Assembly (NCBI GenBank): GCA_030770535.1
Contig: JASVEC010000020.1
Span: 248,001 to 312,000 of the forward strand
From: Batkoa obscura
Lineage: Eukaryota > Entomophthoromycota > Entomophthoromycetes > Entomophthorales > Batkoaceae
Reading direction: 5' to 3'
DNA: 64,000 nt
In this document: piece after piece, positions 48,282 through 59,732 of the stretch
Numbering within the stretch: position 1 is the stretch's first letter
How the letters are laid out: the number at the start of each line of letters is the position of its first letter
Translations under genes and position numbers: made by a program
The notes under the pieces: model-generated
Seen by the model: the letters and a program-made list of their open reading frames with translations, nothing else
Databases searched by the model: none
Told to the model about the DNA's origin: nothing

Positions 48282-48387
48282 ATATGGGGATGTATTTTTC
48301 TGTTTAAGAATTTTACTAATAATTTTTCCACTCAAATAGCGCTTAAAAGATAGAAAAAGTAATGAAGTAGAAAAAACACCCTCATAT
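48282..48387 (+). mobile_element. foldback MITE-like element, copy 20, at the outer end of the left arm
   Basis: Starts ATATGGGGATGTATTTTTC, core CTCAAATAGCGCTTAAAAGA, ends AACACCCTCATAT. All but its outermost ~13 bases are identical to the inverted copy at 59733-59837. Confidence 0.95.
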
Positions 48388-48580
48388 TTAGTTTTTATTA
48401 AATACTTTTATGTTCAACTAGTAAACAAAGCACTAGTTAAATTGAAAATTAAAAAAACAATTCCATTTATTAAAGTTGAATCTTTATTGCTAATACTTTC
48501 ATATTATAACATTAAATCTATCATCAAATATAATCTTATATAACAAAAGAAATTTAATTATAACTGTATTTCACTTTCAA

Positions 48581-48706
48581 TTATAATTCAGTTATAATTC
48601 AGTTATAATTCAGTTATAATTCAGTTATAACTCACTTATAATTCAGTTATAAATTCACTTACAAATTCACTTACAAATTCACTTACAAATTCACTTATAA
48701 TTCATT
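48581..48706 (+). repeat. tandem repeat TTATAATTCAG / TTACAAATTCAC
   Basis: About ten units of 12-14 bases, first TTATAATTCAG type, then ACTTACAAATTC type, immediately after the stop of the arm gene. Mirrored at 59414-59539. Confidence 0.93.
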
Positions 48707-48710
48707 GCTT

Positions 48711-50584
48711 TTATTCCAAATCCCAACAAGGTACTTCCTTTAACATATCTTTAAACTCTACCTTATCATTCAACAATACTTTTACTTTATTAAATGTACT
48801 TATTGATTTCACTTTTTTTAAACAATTCATAAATTCAATCTTCTCAAATTCCATAGTTTCAAAGTTTATAAAAAACATGAATAATACAGAAAATTTATAA
48901 AATAATTGAGTTGAATCTAAATAAAGTCAATTAAATAAAAAGAACTAGTTAATAACATATTAAAAATAATACAAATTAATATTTACCTTCTTTTTCTATT
49001 TTATAAAAATAAACTCTAGGATACCATAATTTACGATTAGTCAACAATAATACTAATGATTCTTTATATTGTTTATATTCTTTTTGTTTTACAAATATTG
49101 AATTAAATTCACTAAAATATATTAAAGATAAATATATTACTATATTATTTAATATTATTTAATAATAATTTTATAAAAATAATCAACTTACATTATTAAT
49201 TTCAAAAATACTAACAAATACTCCCAATAAATTGATTTTTGTTCATATTCTAAATGATTTAATAGCCATTCTAAACAATGAGGTAAAGCATAAAACATAA
49301 GTTTCGTTTTGTTTATTCCTTTTTGATAGTAATCTATAATATTTATTAATAATGAATGATTCAGATGTCCATTATTAAAATAGTTATAAATACATTTCAA
49401 CCATTTTTTTTTACTTTGATATAAATTATAATATTCTATTTTGATTTGTAAACTAAATTTATCATTGTTTTTATAATTATCACATATTCTTATACTTTTT
49501 TTTAATAATGCTGATTTTTGTTCTTTTTCTTCAGTAAGTGCTCGTTTAATTAATGTAGAAGATAAATCTAATTTGAGAAATAAATCTTCTTTACCTCCAT
49601 TTTCTCGATAAATTTCAAAATTGTTAATACTTTCTAATAAACTAGTTATAGTTTCACTTGTTAATTGAAGATGAGAATCTATTTAATTATTTAATTAATA
49701 TTATTTATTTATATTATTTATTTATATTATTTATTTATATTATTTAATTAATATTATTTATTTATATTATTTATTTATATTATTTATTTATATTATTTAT
49801 TTATATTATTTATTTATATTATTACCTTCTATTATCTTTTCTAGTCCAAAATCAAACTCATTTGTTAATGTTTGCTTCCTCCCTTCAGGAGTCTTAATTT
49901 CTATTCCATTTTCTATTAACTCCATGAATAGCCCCAATACAAATTTAAAATAATAAATTATCCCTAAATACCCATTGATAAAAGCATCTTTCACTAACTC
50001 TTTTTTGTTTTGATATCCTATTAGTAAATGAATGATCATTTCTACTTGTTCAATTGAAAACCGTAATTGGGATAAATTGAATGTAATAGTAGGTAATTGA
50101 ATAAGCTCATGATTGATAAACTCAATCAAATATTCACGACCAGTACAGCTAGGTAAAGAAAGTAAATATAAAAAGTACTTTTTTAAGTTAATGTTAGGAT
50201 CCGAATATGCTAGTTTTTTTAATACAGCTAATTGTAACTATTAAATTAAAATTTAATTAAAGCTTGTATTAATTAATATAAACATAGATATACATTTATA
50301 TTTATATTTATATTTATATTTACATGTTTATATTTATATTTATATTTACATGTTTATATTTTTACATATATTTGTTATTTTAAATGATCAAATACAAAAA
50401 ATAGTACAAAAATAATACTTACTCTATAATAACTTTTATTTAATGATATGGAAGTATTATTTAATATCGATAAATTCAAACTTGCTGCTGGATAATTATG
50501 TTCATATATGTTTCTTTCATAATCTATCAATTGTAAGTTGATTTGTTGATTACGTCCTGCTCCTGAATCAAGTTGACGAAACAT
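48711..50584 (-). CDS. unknown alpha-helical protein, 463 residues (left-arm copy)
   Basis: Not recognised. Five exons with GT-AG junctions join into a continuous 463-residue protein: MFRQLDSGAGRNQQINLQLI, CTGREYLIEFINHELIQLPT, FSIEQVEMIIHLLIGYQNKK, KKWLKCIYNYFNNGHLNHSL, LEWLLNHLEYEQKSIYWEYL, ending LKEVPCWDLE. It is predicted all-helical, Leu/Ile/Asn/Lys-rich, with no signal peptide, membrane helix or zinc motif. Helix-pair periodicity suggests a HEAT- or ARM-like scaffold. It is transcribed divergently from CENP-I/Mis6 with only 189 bases between start codons, so the two probably share a promoter. An identical copy lies at 57536-59409. Intron 2 is an ATTTATTTATATT tandem repeat. Confidence 0.8.
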
Positions 50585-50773
50585 GTTATTGTATATAAAA
50601 CTAAAGTTGAAATATTTTAAAATAAGTTAAAGTTATGGTGGTAATTTTTTTGTGAATGTTATATGTGATATTATTGGTTGACTTAAACATTAACTATTTT
50701 TCTCCTTTTATTTTTTGAAGTTAAATTTCTAAATTTGTTTTGCTACTTTTATAAAATAAAACTGATATTTGAA
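50585..50773. promoter_or_regulatory. bidirectional promoter region of the arm gene and CENP-I
   Basis: 189 bases between two divergent start codons. All but the last ~29 bases are duplicated next to the right-arm gene. No named motif is visible. Confidence 0.5.
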
Positions 50774-53040
50774 ATGACGGATATAGATTCTATTATTGAC
50801 CAAATTCAACAAGGTAATTATTAGTATAGAAAAACAAAAATGATTAAATAAAAACAACGACTTGTTATTATCAGTTGGTACAGGAAGTCTAAATCATTTT
50901 AAAAGAGAAAGAGTTAATGATCTACTTCAACATTGGGATAATTATGTAATTGATAATGGATTGAACTATAACCAAATAGATACTATAATTGATTGGATTT
51001 TAAGTAATGATATAGGTAAATAACAATAATAATAAAAGGAAACAACTATAATAACAATTTAATTTTAGAACATTCGATTATTAAAAAAGTAGTAATATTA
51101 TTGATCCCCAATTGTCGACTAGATAGTGAAATAGTCATCAAAATCTTAAGTAAACTAAATTATAAAATGGACTTAAATAATGTATTATTATTAAAATGGA
51201 GTTTAACAATTATGAATGAATTAAATTTAATAGATAATTTATTCAAATTAAAAAAATTATATTCTTTATTATTTCATTATTTAAATTTTGATACCATTCA
51301 AGATTTAATGGCTAATTATTTATATTTATTAACGGAAGAGCATCATGTGAAACCTTTCAGAATTCGAATGCTGTAAGTATTATTTATTTAATATTTGATT
51401 ATTTTTTTATATTATTAATTATTAATTATTAGATATGAGTTACAAAATAAATACCCATTATCTTCAAGTATTCAATCTTTATTACAATGTTATAAAGGAT
51501 ATTCACCTAATTCAGTTATATTAATTAAATCTAATATTAATAAAAAAGGCGACTTTGCTCAAAATAATAATCAAGAATGGAGTAATATTGTAAGAAAAAT
51601 TATAATAAATCAAAATCAATTAAAAAATATTAGTTTTAGTAGCGAATTGTTAAATCAAAATAATCAATATTTCATGAATAATAGTAGTATGAATCAACCT
51701 CAATTCAAAAAACAAAAAATAGTGAACATTTATTATGATGTAAAGAAAGTTAATATAAAGAACTGGAAATCTATCGAAAACATTAAATTTAGTAATCAAT
51801 TATTATGGGATACAAAAATGCAAATTATTGCTAAGCTACAACAAAATGAAATGTCCGGTTATATAATAAAATTTAACTGGTTTATTAATTCGATATTAAA
51901 AGAAAAAATTGTGTATAGCAATCAATATAAAAAAGACTTACAATTGGAAGAGTTTCTGATGAATTGTTGCCAATTTCTCCAATTTTTCCCTAATTTATAT
52001 CTTCCATCAATATTGTCATTTCTCACTCATTATTTGTTAATTTGGGATGGAGAAAGATACCAAAGTATTATATTTCGATTAATTCAATTAATATCTAGTA
52101 ACATTGATTATAAAGATTTTTATGAATGTATCTTATTGCCATTGATGAAATTAGCACAATTTAATGGTGATTTGTTTTCAATTAAATTAATGTATCTATT
52201 TTATAATATACTAAATCAATGGAATTTATGTTATAATGAATTACAATTTAATAAATACTTATTATTTATTGATTTTGTAGAACAATATTATCAGATTCAG
52301 TATATTTTAGTAAATAATAATAGCAATGGACTAAATCTAGCATACTTATTATTTAATAATCAAGTAGCCAAATTAAATATCAAATTTAATATACCAATAT
52401 TAAAAATACCAAGCAATTGTATATTTTCATTATGTTATTTTACTAATTCATTAACAGAATTTAATTTAATATTGAAATATTTAATTAATTTTAAAAAAAG
52501 TTATGAATTATTAAATCAATCTCAAAGCAATACACCAGTAACTACCACTCTCAATACATCAACAACAATGACAACGATTGATATTAATACAATTAATCAA
52601 TTAAATTCAATAATTATATTGTATTGTAATTCATTATATAAATTCAAAGGAATTAATTTACAACATTCAATTTTATTAAAACAAAATTCAATATTTGAAT
52701 TGAATTTTTCGTTAATTAATGAATTAAGTTTATTTATTCAAAATCAATTTGAGGATTTAAACTTTAATGATTGTTTACCTTTAGCTAATCACTTAGCTAC
52801 AATGAATTTATTTTTAATATTTTTAAAAAGGAAAGGAATACAGTTAAAAAAACCGTTAAGCTTAGATTGGATTAAAAAGGATGAAAATAAAGTAAGTATT
52901 ATTTATTATTTATTATTTAATTTCTATATTAATGAAATTGTTTTTAGTTATATAGTCAATGTTTTCAACAATTTTTACAAACATTACCTATTGTTAATGA
53001 ATTTTTAATGTATTTTTTACCTAATTTTAATAAAAAATAA
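50774..53040 (+). CDS. MIS6: CENP-I/Mis6-like inner kinetochore protein
   Basis: Constitutive centromere-associated network subunit needed to load or keep CENP-A. About six exons: MTDIDSIIDQIQQG, VGTGSLNHFKRERVNDLLQH, EHSIIKKVVILLIPNCRLDS, then a long exon (from about 51434) with SSSIQSLLQCYKGYSPNSVI, YLPSILSFLTHYLLIWDGER and YQSIIFRLIQLISSNIDYKD then FYECILLPLMKLAQFNGD, and a last exon LYSQCFQQFLQTLPIVNEFL to 53040. The pairing of a LLRCYKxYxPxxV segment with LLxWDGxxYrxxIfxLixyi and FxELYexxLxPL is the pattern I associate with Mis6/CENP-I. All-helical, about 680 residues, length as expected. Identification is from remembered family pattern and needs a profile search. Confidence 0.68.
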
Positions 53041-53148
53041 TTTAATGAGTGTAAAAAAATTATATTAAATAAAAGGTAAAGGTAAAAGTAAAAGTAGGAA
53101 TAACTATTATGTTTATTTATTTATTTATTATTCTTGTTATTATTTAAA

Positions 53149-55335
53149 CTATATTTTAATTTCTAATTGTTGAAATAAATAATTAATTACTTCAAATTGA
53201 TAGTTGAAATATTTTAATTTCTCAATTTCTAATTGATTTTTATTATTTATTAATATTAGTTTATTATTACTATTGTTATTGTTATTTATTATACTCTTAA
53301 TTTCTTCATTAGTTAACCTTTTATCTGTATTTACTTTATCTAATTGTATCAATTCTTTTCTAATATTACTAATTATTAAATTATAATTAAATAATATATT
53401 ATCTAAATGAAACTGGTGTGTATAATAATTATATTTAAAATAATAATCTAAATGCTGATTCCAATTAAATTCATTATCAATTATTTTTTTTGGCAAATAA
53501 TAACTTCGATTTAATTGTGATAATAATATAATACAATTAATTAAATTAAATTGAATATTTGGTTGTTGACTTTTAATTAAATTATAATATTCCATAATTT
53601 TATTACTTGAACGATATTTTCTACCAATATACTTAAATATGTTTGAAATTAAATGATTACTTAATAGCTCATTTTTACTTTCTCTTTCATTTTCTCCCTC
53701 TTTCTTTTCTTTAAATATTATCTCTAATAATTGTTCTATTTTGTCTAATTGATTTGTTTTTAAATAATAATTAAAAACAATCGATATAATTTTAGAATTT
53801 AATACTAATTTTTTTTGCGATATTAAATTTAATAATTCATTAAAATATCTTTTAGTTATACATTGTTTTGATGTGGCATCTAATAAAGTAGCTAATATTA
53901 ATATTATTTGGTCTTTTTCTTTATTATTATTGTTATCATTATTAAATACCTCATTATTACTGCTCATTTTAATATTGGAATTACTACTTTCATTAATATT
54001 TAATAAGTTGTCAAAATATTTCATAATCATTTTAAAATATTTAATTACGAATTGATTTTGATTCTTTATTGAGAAATAGTAAATTGTCAATTGCAACAAT
54101 TTTGCATTTCTAAATACTAATTCTTGTTGATTTAATAACTCATAATAACAATATTGATTTAACATCGTATTCTGTGGATGATTTAAATTGAACTTAATCA
54201 AAAATATTAAAAATTGAATTTGATTCTCATTATTTTTTGAATATTGAGATTTAATAAAATTATAATATTTTAATATTATACTATTATCATTAATTTGTAA
54301 TAATAAAGATAATAGTTTATTCATGAATTTAGTTTTATATTGATTTACCATTGGCTTTTGTAATATTTGATTTAATAAAAATAAACATAAATGACTTTTA
54401 CCTTTTTCTACTAATGAATTACATATCTTCATTAATCTATTTTCTATTTGTTGATTTAATCCACTATCTTTATGTCCCTTTTTGTCTAACAATATAATTA
54501 ATTGAATAATTTCGTTTTCATTTTCATTAAATTTAATATGATATTGAATAATTAATAATAGCTCGGTTGGATTTAATTCGTTAATATTAATCATCTCTTT
54601 CATTATACTCTTTAATAAATAAGGGTGTGATATTAGGCTTAATTCTAAAATTGTTTCTCTAATCAAGGTAGAATAATTCATATTATTTATATTATCATCT
54701 ACATTATTATGTTTCTTATTATATTCTATATGATCTTTATTCTTTTCTATCCCCTTTCTCTGATACAAAGTCCTCAACAAATACCCAAATTCCATAGCCG
54801 ATAATTTCAACCACTGATTATACTTAAACACCTCTTCTTTAAACTTCTTCTCTTCACCATCACAATCCATCCATATTTTCTCTATATATAACAATGATCC
54901 TTTTAAATAACCTTTTTTAAATAAACAATTTATATCCTGTTCACATTCTTCCCATATATTATTTTTTTCTATATAATAAATTAAAACTTTGATGAATTCT
55001 TTCATTTTCATTTGCTTTCTGATTGATTTGTAATTTTTATTTAATAATTTCAAATATAATTTAAAACTCTCTTTATCCATACAATTTATATCTCCAGTAC
55101 TCAGCAGACTGATGAAACTGTAACTTGCAGAAGTAATATCTTTTTTTAATAGATAATAATTCATTACTTTCAATTGTTGATTGTTGTCATTATTAATGTA
55201 AATCACTGCTTTTTCAGGTTGATATAAATATCTTGATCTTAAATCAGCTTTCCATTTTCCCGGAATTGTTTTTTTTATGGCGGAGCTTATTGGAATCCAT
55301 TTTAATACCTTTTGTTGACGTATCAACGGGTTCAT
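53149..55335 (-). CDS. PPR-like helical-repeat protein, 728 residues
   Basis: Single exon, start ATG 55335. The N-terminus (MNPLIRQQKVLKWIPISSAI, then KKTIPGKWKADLRSRYLYQP) is basic and lacks acidic residues for about 20 positions, compatible with a mitochondrial presequence. The rest is helical with units of about 35 residues, for example LNSKIISIVFNYYLKTNQLD then KIEQLLEIIFKE, and LLQLTIYYFSIKNQNQFVIK, reminiscent of degenerate pentatricopeptide repeats in fungal mitochondrial RNA proteins. Asn-rich inserts interrupt it. It converges on CENP-I with about 110 bases between stops. The PPR and mitochondrial assignments are inference; the ORF itself is clear. Confidence 0.75.
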   Translation of the reverse strand: MNPLIRQQKVLKWIPISSAIKKTIPGKWKADLRSRYLYQPEKAVIYINNDNNQQLKVMNYYLLKKDITSASYSFISLLSTGDINCMDKESFKLYLKLLNKNYKSIRKQMKMKEFIKVLIYYIEKNNIWEECEQDINCLFKKGYLKGSLLYIEKIWMDCDGEEKKFKEEVFKYNQWLKLSAMEFGYLLRTLYQRKGIEKNKDHIEYNKKHNNVDDNINNMNYSTLIRETILELSLISHPYLLKSIMKEMININELNPTELLLIIQYHIKFNENENEIIQLIILLDKKGHKDSGLNQQIENRLMKICNSLVEKGKSHLCLFLLNQILQKPMVNQYKTKFMNKLLSLLLQINDNSIILKYYNFIKSQYSKNNENQIQFLIFLIKFNLNHPQNTMLNQYCYYELLNQQELVFRNAKLLQLTIYYFSIKNQNQFVIKYFKMIMKYFDNLLNINESSNSNIKMSSNNEVFNNDNNNNKEKDQIILILATLLDATSKQCITKRYFNELLNLISQKKLVLNSKIISIVFNYYLKTNQLDKIEQLLEIIFKEKKEGENERESKNELLSNHLISNIFKYIGRKYRSSNKIMEYYNLIKSQQPNIQFNLINCIILLSQLNRSYYLPKKIIDNEFNWNQHLDYYFKYNYYTHQFHLDNILFNYNLIISNIRKELIQLDKVNTDKRLTNEEIKSIINNNNNSNNKLILINNKNQLEIEKLKYFNYQFEVINYLFQQLEIKI

Positions 55336-56400
55336 ATTAGTTTTCTATAGGGTAAAATGTTGGTTAGATGAAAAGTGAAGAGATTTTTTTGCTTTTTTTA
55401 AAATTTCTCTTGAAATTCGAAAACTTAGGATTGCTTTTGGTTTTCATTTGTTCATTTTTAATTGGGAGTTTATACACTAGAAAAGGTCTTAGATAGTTAC
55501 TCTCAAAACTTTATTTAGTATTTAGTAAAGCATGAAAATTTATTTTTATTGAAAAAAAATTGATAAAACTTTACTAAATTAAGTTTTGAGGGTAACTACT
55601 ACCTAAAGCCTCTTCTAGTGTAGTTGCTTGATTTAAAATGATTAGTTTTCTCAATAGAAATTTTAAAATAAACTTTATTAATATAGGAGGTAAGTTTAAA
55701 AATTTGATTTAAATTCGAATAAAATTAGAAAATTTTATTTTTTTTGTCCATTTTTTATTAATTTTTTAGAATATATAAATACTAGACAAAAAAAATGTTC
55801 TAATGAGTTATTTAAAGCAAAAAACAACTATCTTTATAGTGTATGATGCTAAATTGATATTCACTAAAAACCAATTTGTACAAAATTGGAGTCAAGTTTT
55901 CTAAACTAACCCAGATATATGGAAGAAACTTCCGAAATGAGAGTAGCTGAGGTCGTTAGAAAATTAACTAGAGTTGAAATGACTACATACACAAAGAACT
56001 CCAATAAATTCAAGAGTATATTTTCCAAAAGTAATTACTGTAAGCTTTTCGCTTACTCAAAGGTTCCTAAAAATAGATAGATGAAGCCCATAGAAGAATG
56101 GTAAAATCTGCTAATATAACAAGAAGTAAATCTAATTTATCTGAGTATTTTAATATCAATAAAGGTTTTTGTTAAATGACAATTAGCAAAACTCACATCA
56201 ACAAAATACAAAAAATCAATCTGATGTTTTAGTTTTTTAATAGTGAAATAAAAACTGATCTCGTGCGAGATTGGTCAATAGTGGCTAAGGTTGAAATATA
56301 AAGCTTAGAGTTGATCTTCTTTAATATCTAATTATCTTGACGAGTGTTTTGGTTATCGGTTTTACAAAAATCTGGAATCATCAGTAAATAGCTGTTGGTA
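55336..56400. other. non-coding spacer upstream of the PPR-like gene
   Basis: AT-rich DNA. Around 55440-55640 a near-palindrome brackets the stretch: ACTAGAAAAGGTCTTAGATA and its partner CCTAAAGCCTCTTCTAGTGT with AACTTTATTTAGTA / TTTACTAAATTAAGTTTTGA inside. Beyond 55.9 kb there are protein-like fragments with stops (for example EMRVAEVVRKLTRVEMTTY) that I cannot assign. Confidence 0.5.
55478..55622. repeat. imperfect inverted repeat upstream of the PPR-like gene
   Basis: ACACTAGAAAAGGTCTTAGA ... and the reverse-complement-like CTAAAGCCTCTTCTAGTGTA about 120 bases later, with inner arms around TTTATTTAGTA / TTACTAAATTAA. It resembles a small foldback element unrelated to the 105-bp family. 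Confidence 0.7.
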
Positions 56401-57374
56401 AACAAAGATCTAAAGAAACTATTTTCTAATGTTAATATACATATTGACCAATGTCTTGGCTGTGATGTAGCAATTCTTTTATTTCGTACGTTTTAGCTTT
56501 GATAAATCTGTCATTCACGTTGCTAATTTCAAATAGCTATGATTTACAAGAGCTTGTGTATAAATCTCTAGTTGATGGCTCTTTTTTACACACGATCATT
56601 CTTTGTGCTACCATTAAATTATCTTTAAACATATTTTCTTATCTTTTTCTTATCGTATCAAAATCGTTTGGATTAATTGATTTAAGAGTACTATCTTTAT
56701 CAATAGAGTGGTATTCATTACGATGGAAAGGAAAAAAACCTTTGCCTAATTTAAAATAAATATCACCTTTTATTTTAGAAGCAGTGCCATCAAGAACATA
56801 CTGATTCCTTATTTCCTCTGCTTACAGATAAAGACTAAATTCAGGTAAAAGTCTATTTCAGAATAAAAATTATTACATCTGGCTATTATACAACCCCTAC
56901 TAATATGTTACTTTAAACTAAGTCTATGGTATGGTAACCCTGTATAAGTCTCTTCTTTAGCTATGTGAGGATACTAAATACAATAAATAGCATTCGTGCC
57001 ATAACCATATCAATGATCATTTGTAATAAATGCTGATGATATACAATCTCTTATAACTATAGTTTTCATTATATAGCCTTCATCAACTCATTTAATAAAC
57101 CCAAAATTGGTGATGATTCCTTTTCTAACACAAAACTCTTCACACTCATGGACAAAGCCAGATTCTTTATATCTAAGTTTACTTTATCTTTCTATATTAC
57201 TATTCATTGCTGCATAAAGGATTGCAAGAATTTCTATCTTCTATTAGTGGTAATGATTTACTGCCCAAAGGCTCCGTCAACAAATATTGATATAAAAACT
57301 TGGGGTCCAACAAGCCTTTATATTTATTCATCAGAAATGGTTGCTTTTTGAGAGGTGAATTACTTTTTATAAAA
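56400..57374 (-). pseudogene. decayed coding relict truncated at the right-arm boundary
   Basis: Minus-strand frames read NSPLKKQPFLMNKYKGLLDP and KFLYQYLLTEPLGSKSLPLI next to the boundary at 57374. Lower down come HRLSLK-type pieces, VLDGTASKIKGDIYFKLGKG and FFPFHRNEYHSIDKDSTLKS. Stops intervene. Composition is clearly protein-like. Family not recognised. The fragment begins right where the inverted-repeat arm starts, as if its 5' part had been removed or displaced when the arm was inserted. Confidence 0.45.
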
Positions 57375-57535
57375 TAGCAAAACAAATTTAGAAATTTAAC
57401 TTCAAAAAATAAAAGGAGAAAAATAGTTAATGTTTAAGTCAACCAATAATATCACATATAACATTCACAAAAAAATTACCACCATAACTTTAACTTATTT
57501 TAAAATATTTCAACTTTAGTTTTATATACAATAAC

Positions 57536-59409
57536 ATGTTTCGTCAACTTGATTCAGGAGCAGGACGTAATCAACAAATCAACTTACAATTGATAGATTA
57601 TGAAAGAAACATATATGAACATAATTATCCAGCAGCAAGTTTGAATTTATCGATATTAAATAATACTTCCATATCATTAAATAAAAGTTATTATAGAGTA
57701 AGTATTATTTTTGTACTATTTTTTGTATTTGATCATTTAAAATAACAAATATATGTAAAAATATAAACATGTAAATATAAATATAAATATAAACATGTAA
57801 ATATAAATATAAATATAAATATAAATGTATATCTATGTTTATATTAATTAATACAAGCTTTAATTAAATTTTAATTTAATAGTTACAATTAGCTGTATTA
57901 AAAAAACTAGCATATTCGGATCCTAACATTAACTTAAAAAAGTACTTTTTATATTTACTTTCTTTACCTAGCTGTACTGGTCGTGAATATTTGATTGAGT
58001 TTATCAATCATGAGCTTATTCAATTACCTACTATTACATTCAATTTATCCCAATTACGGTTTTCAATTGAACAAGTAGAAATGATCATTCATTTACTAAT
58101 AGGATATCAAAACAAAAAAGAGTTAGTGAAAGATGCTTTTATCAATGGGTATTTAGGGATAATTTATTATTTTAAATTTGTATTGGGGCTATTCATGGAG
58201 TTAATAGAAAATGGAATAGAAATTAAGACTCCTGAAGGGAGGAAGCAAACATTAACAAATGAGTTTGATTTTGGACTAGAAAAGATAATAGAAGGTAATA
58301 ATATAAATAAATAATATAAATAAATAATATAAATAAATAATATAAATAAATAATATAAATAAATAATATTAATTAAATAATATAAATAAATAATATAAAT
58401 AAATAATATAAATAAATAATATTAATTAAATAATTAAATAGATTCTCATCTTCAATTAACAAGTGAAACTATAACTAGTTTATTAGAAAGTATTAACAAT
58501 TTTGAAATTTATCGAGAAAATGGAGGTAAAGAAGATTTATTTCTCAAATTAGATTTATCTTCTACATTAATTAAACGAGCACTTACTGAAGAAAAAGAAC
58601 AAAAATCAGCATTATTAAAAAAAAGTATAAGAATATGTGATAATTATAAAAACAATGATAAATTTAGTTTACAAATCAAAATAGAATATTATAATTTATA
58701 TCAAAGTAAAAAAAAATGGTTGAAATGTATTTATAACTATTTTAATAATGGACATCTGAATCATTCATTATTAATAAATATTATAGATTACTATCAAAAA
58801 GGAATAAACAAAACGAAACTTATGTTTTATGCTTTACCTCATTGTTTAGAATGGCTATTAAATCATTTAGAATATGAACAAAAATCAATTTATTGGGAGT
58901 ATTTGTTAGTATTTTTGAAATTAATAATGTAAGTTGATTATTTTTATAAAATTATTATTAAATAATATTAAATAATATAGTAATATATTTATCTTTAATA
59001 TATTTTAGTGAATTTAATTCAATATTTGTAAAACAAAAAGAATATAAACAATATAAAGAATCATTAGTATTATTGTTGACTAATCGTAAATTATGGTATC
59101 CTAGAGTTTATTTTTATAAAATAGAAAAAGAAGGTAAATATTAATTTGTATTATTTTTAATATGTTATTAACTAGTTCTTTTTATTTAATTGACTTTATT
59201 TAGATTCAACTCAATTATTTTATAAATTTTCTGTATTATTCATGTTTTTTATAAACTTTGAAACTATGGAATTTGAGAAGATTGAATTTATGAATTGTTT
59301 AAAAAAAGTGAAATCAATAAGTACATTTAATAAAGTAAAAGTATTGTTGAATGATAAGGTAGAGTTTAAAGATATGTTAAAGGAAGTACCTTGTTGGGAT
59401 TTGGAATAA
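57536..59409 (+). CDS. unknown alpha-helical protein, 463 residues (right-arm copy)
   Basis: Exons 57536-57697, 57883-58294, 58442-58928, 59009-59133 and 59204-59409 splice into the same 463-residue protein as the left-arm gene, including identical introns. Complete and apparently functional. Its upstream side lacks the CENP-I partner: only about 160 bases of the shared promoter came along. If that promoter fragment works alone the gene dose is doubled. No family recognised; same helical, membrane-free character as the left copy. Confidence 0.8.
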
Positions 59410-59413
59410 AAGC

Positions 59414-59539
59414 AATGAATTATAAGTGAATTTGTAAGTGAATTTGTAAGTGAATTTGTAAGTGAATTTATAACTGAATTATAAGTGAGTTATAACTGAA
59501 TTATAACTGAATTATAACTGAATTATAACTGAATTATAA
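59414..59539 (-). repeat. tandem repeat, mirrored copy
   Basis: Reverse complement of the tandem repeat at 48581-48706 with the same unit order and number. Confidence 0.93.
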
Positions 59540-59732
59540 TTGAAAGTGAAATACAGTTATAATTAAATTTCTTTTGTTATATAAGATTATATTTGATGAT
59601 AGATTTAATGTTATAATATGAAAGTATTAGCAATAAAGATTCAACTTTAATAAATGGAATTGTTTTTTTAATTTTCAATTTAACTAGTGCTTTGTTTACT
59701 AGTTGAACATAAAAGTATTTAATAAAAACTAA

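Larger units (their letters stand above)
48294..50745 (+). repeat. left arm of a 2.45-kb inverted repeat
   Basis: Reverse complement of 57375-59826; positions pair with a constant sum of 108120. Everything I compared (exons, introns, microsatellites, tandem repeat and the element at the outer end) is identical. It includes a complete gene (48711-50584) and the first ~160 bases of that gene's promoter, up to 29 bases before the CENP-I start codon. Confidence 0.95.

Noticed and set aside
48581-48706. Regular repeats resembling a CRISPR array
   Set aside because: Units of 12-14 bases directly abut without unique spacers, in a eukaryotic genome; it is a simple tandem repeat.
56499-56759. 86-codon + strand hydrophobic frame
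   Set aside because: The minus strand of the same stretch reads as more protein-like; the + frame is its shadow, and it begins at a non-ATG codon.
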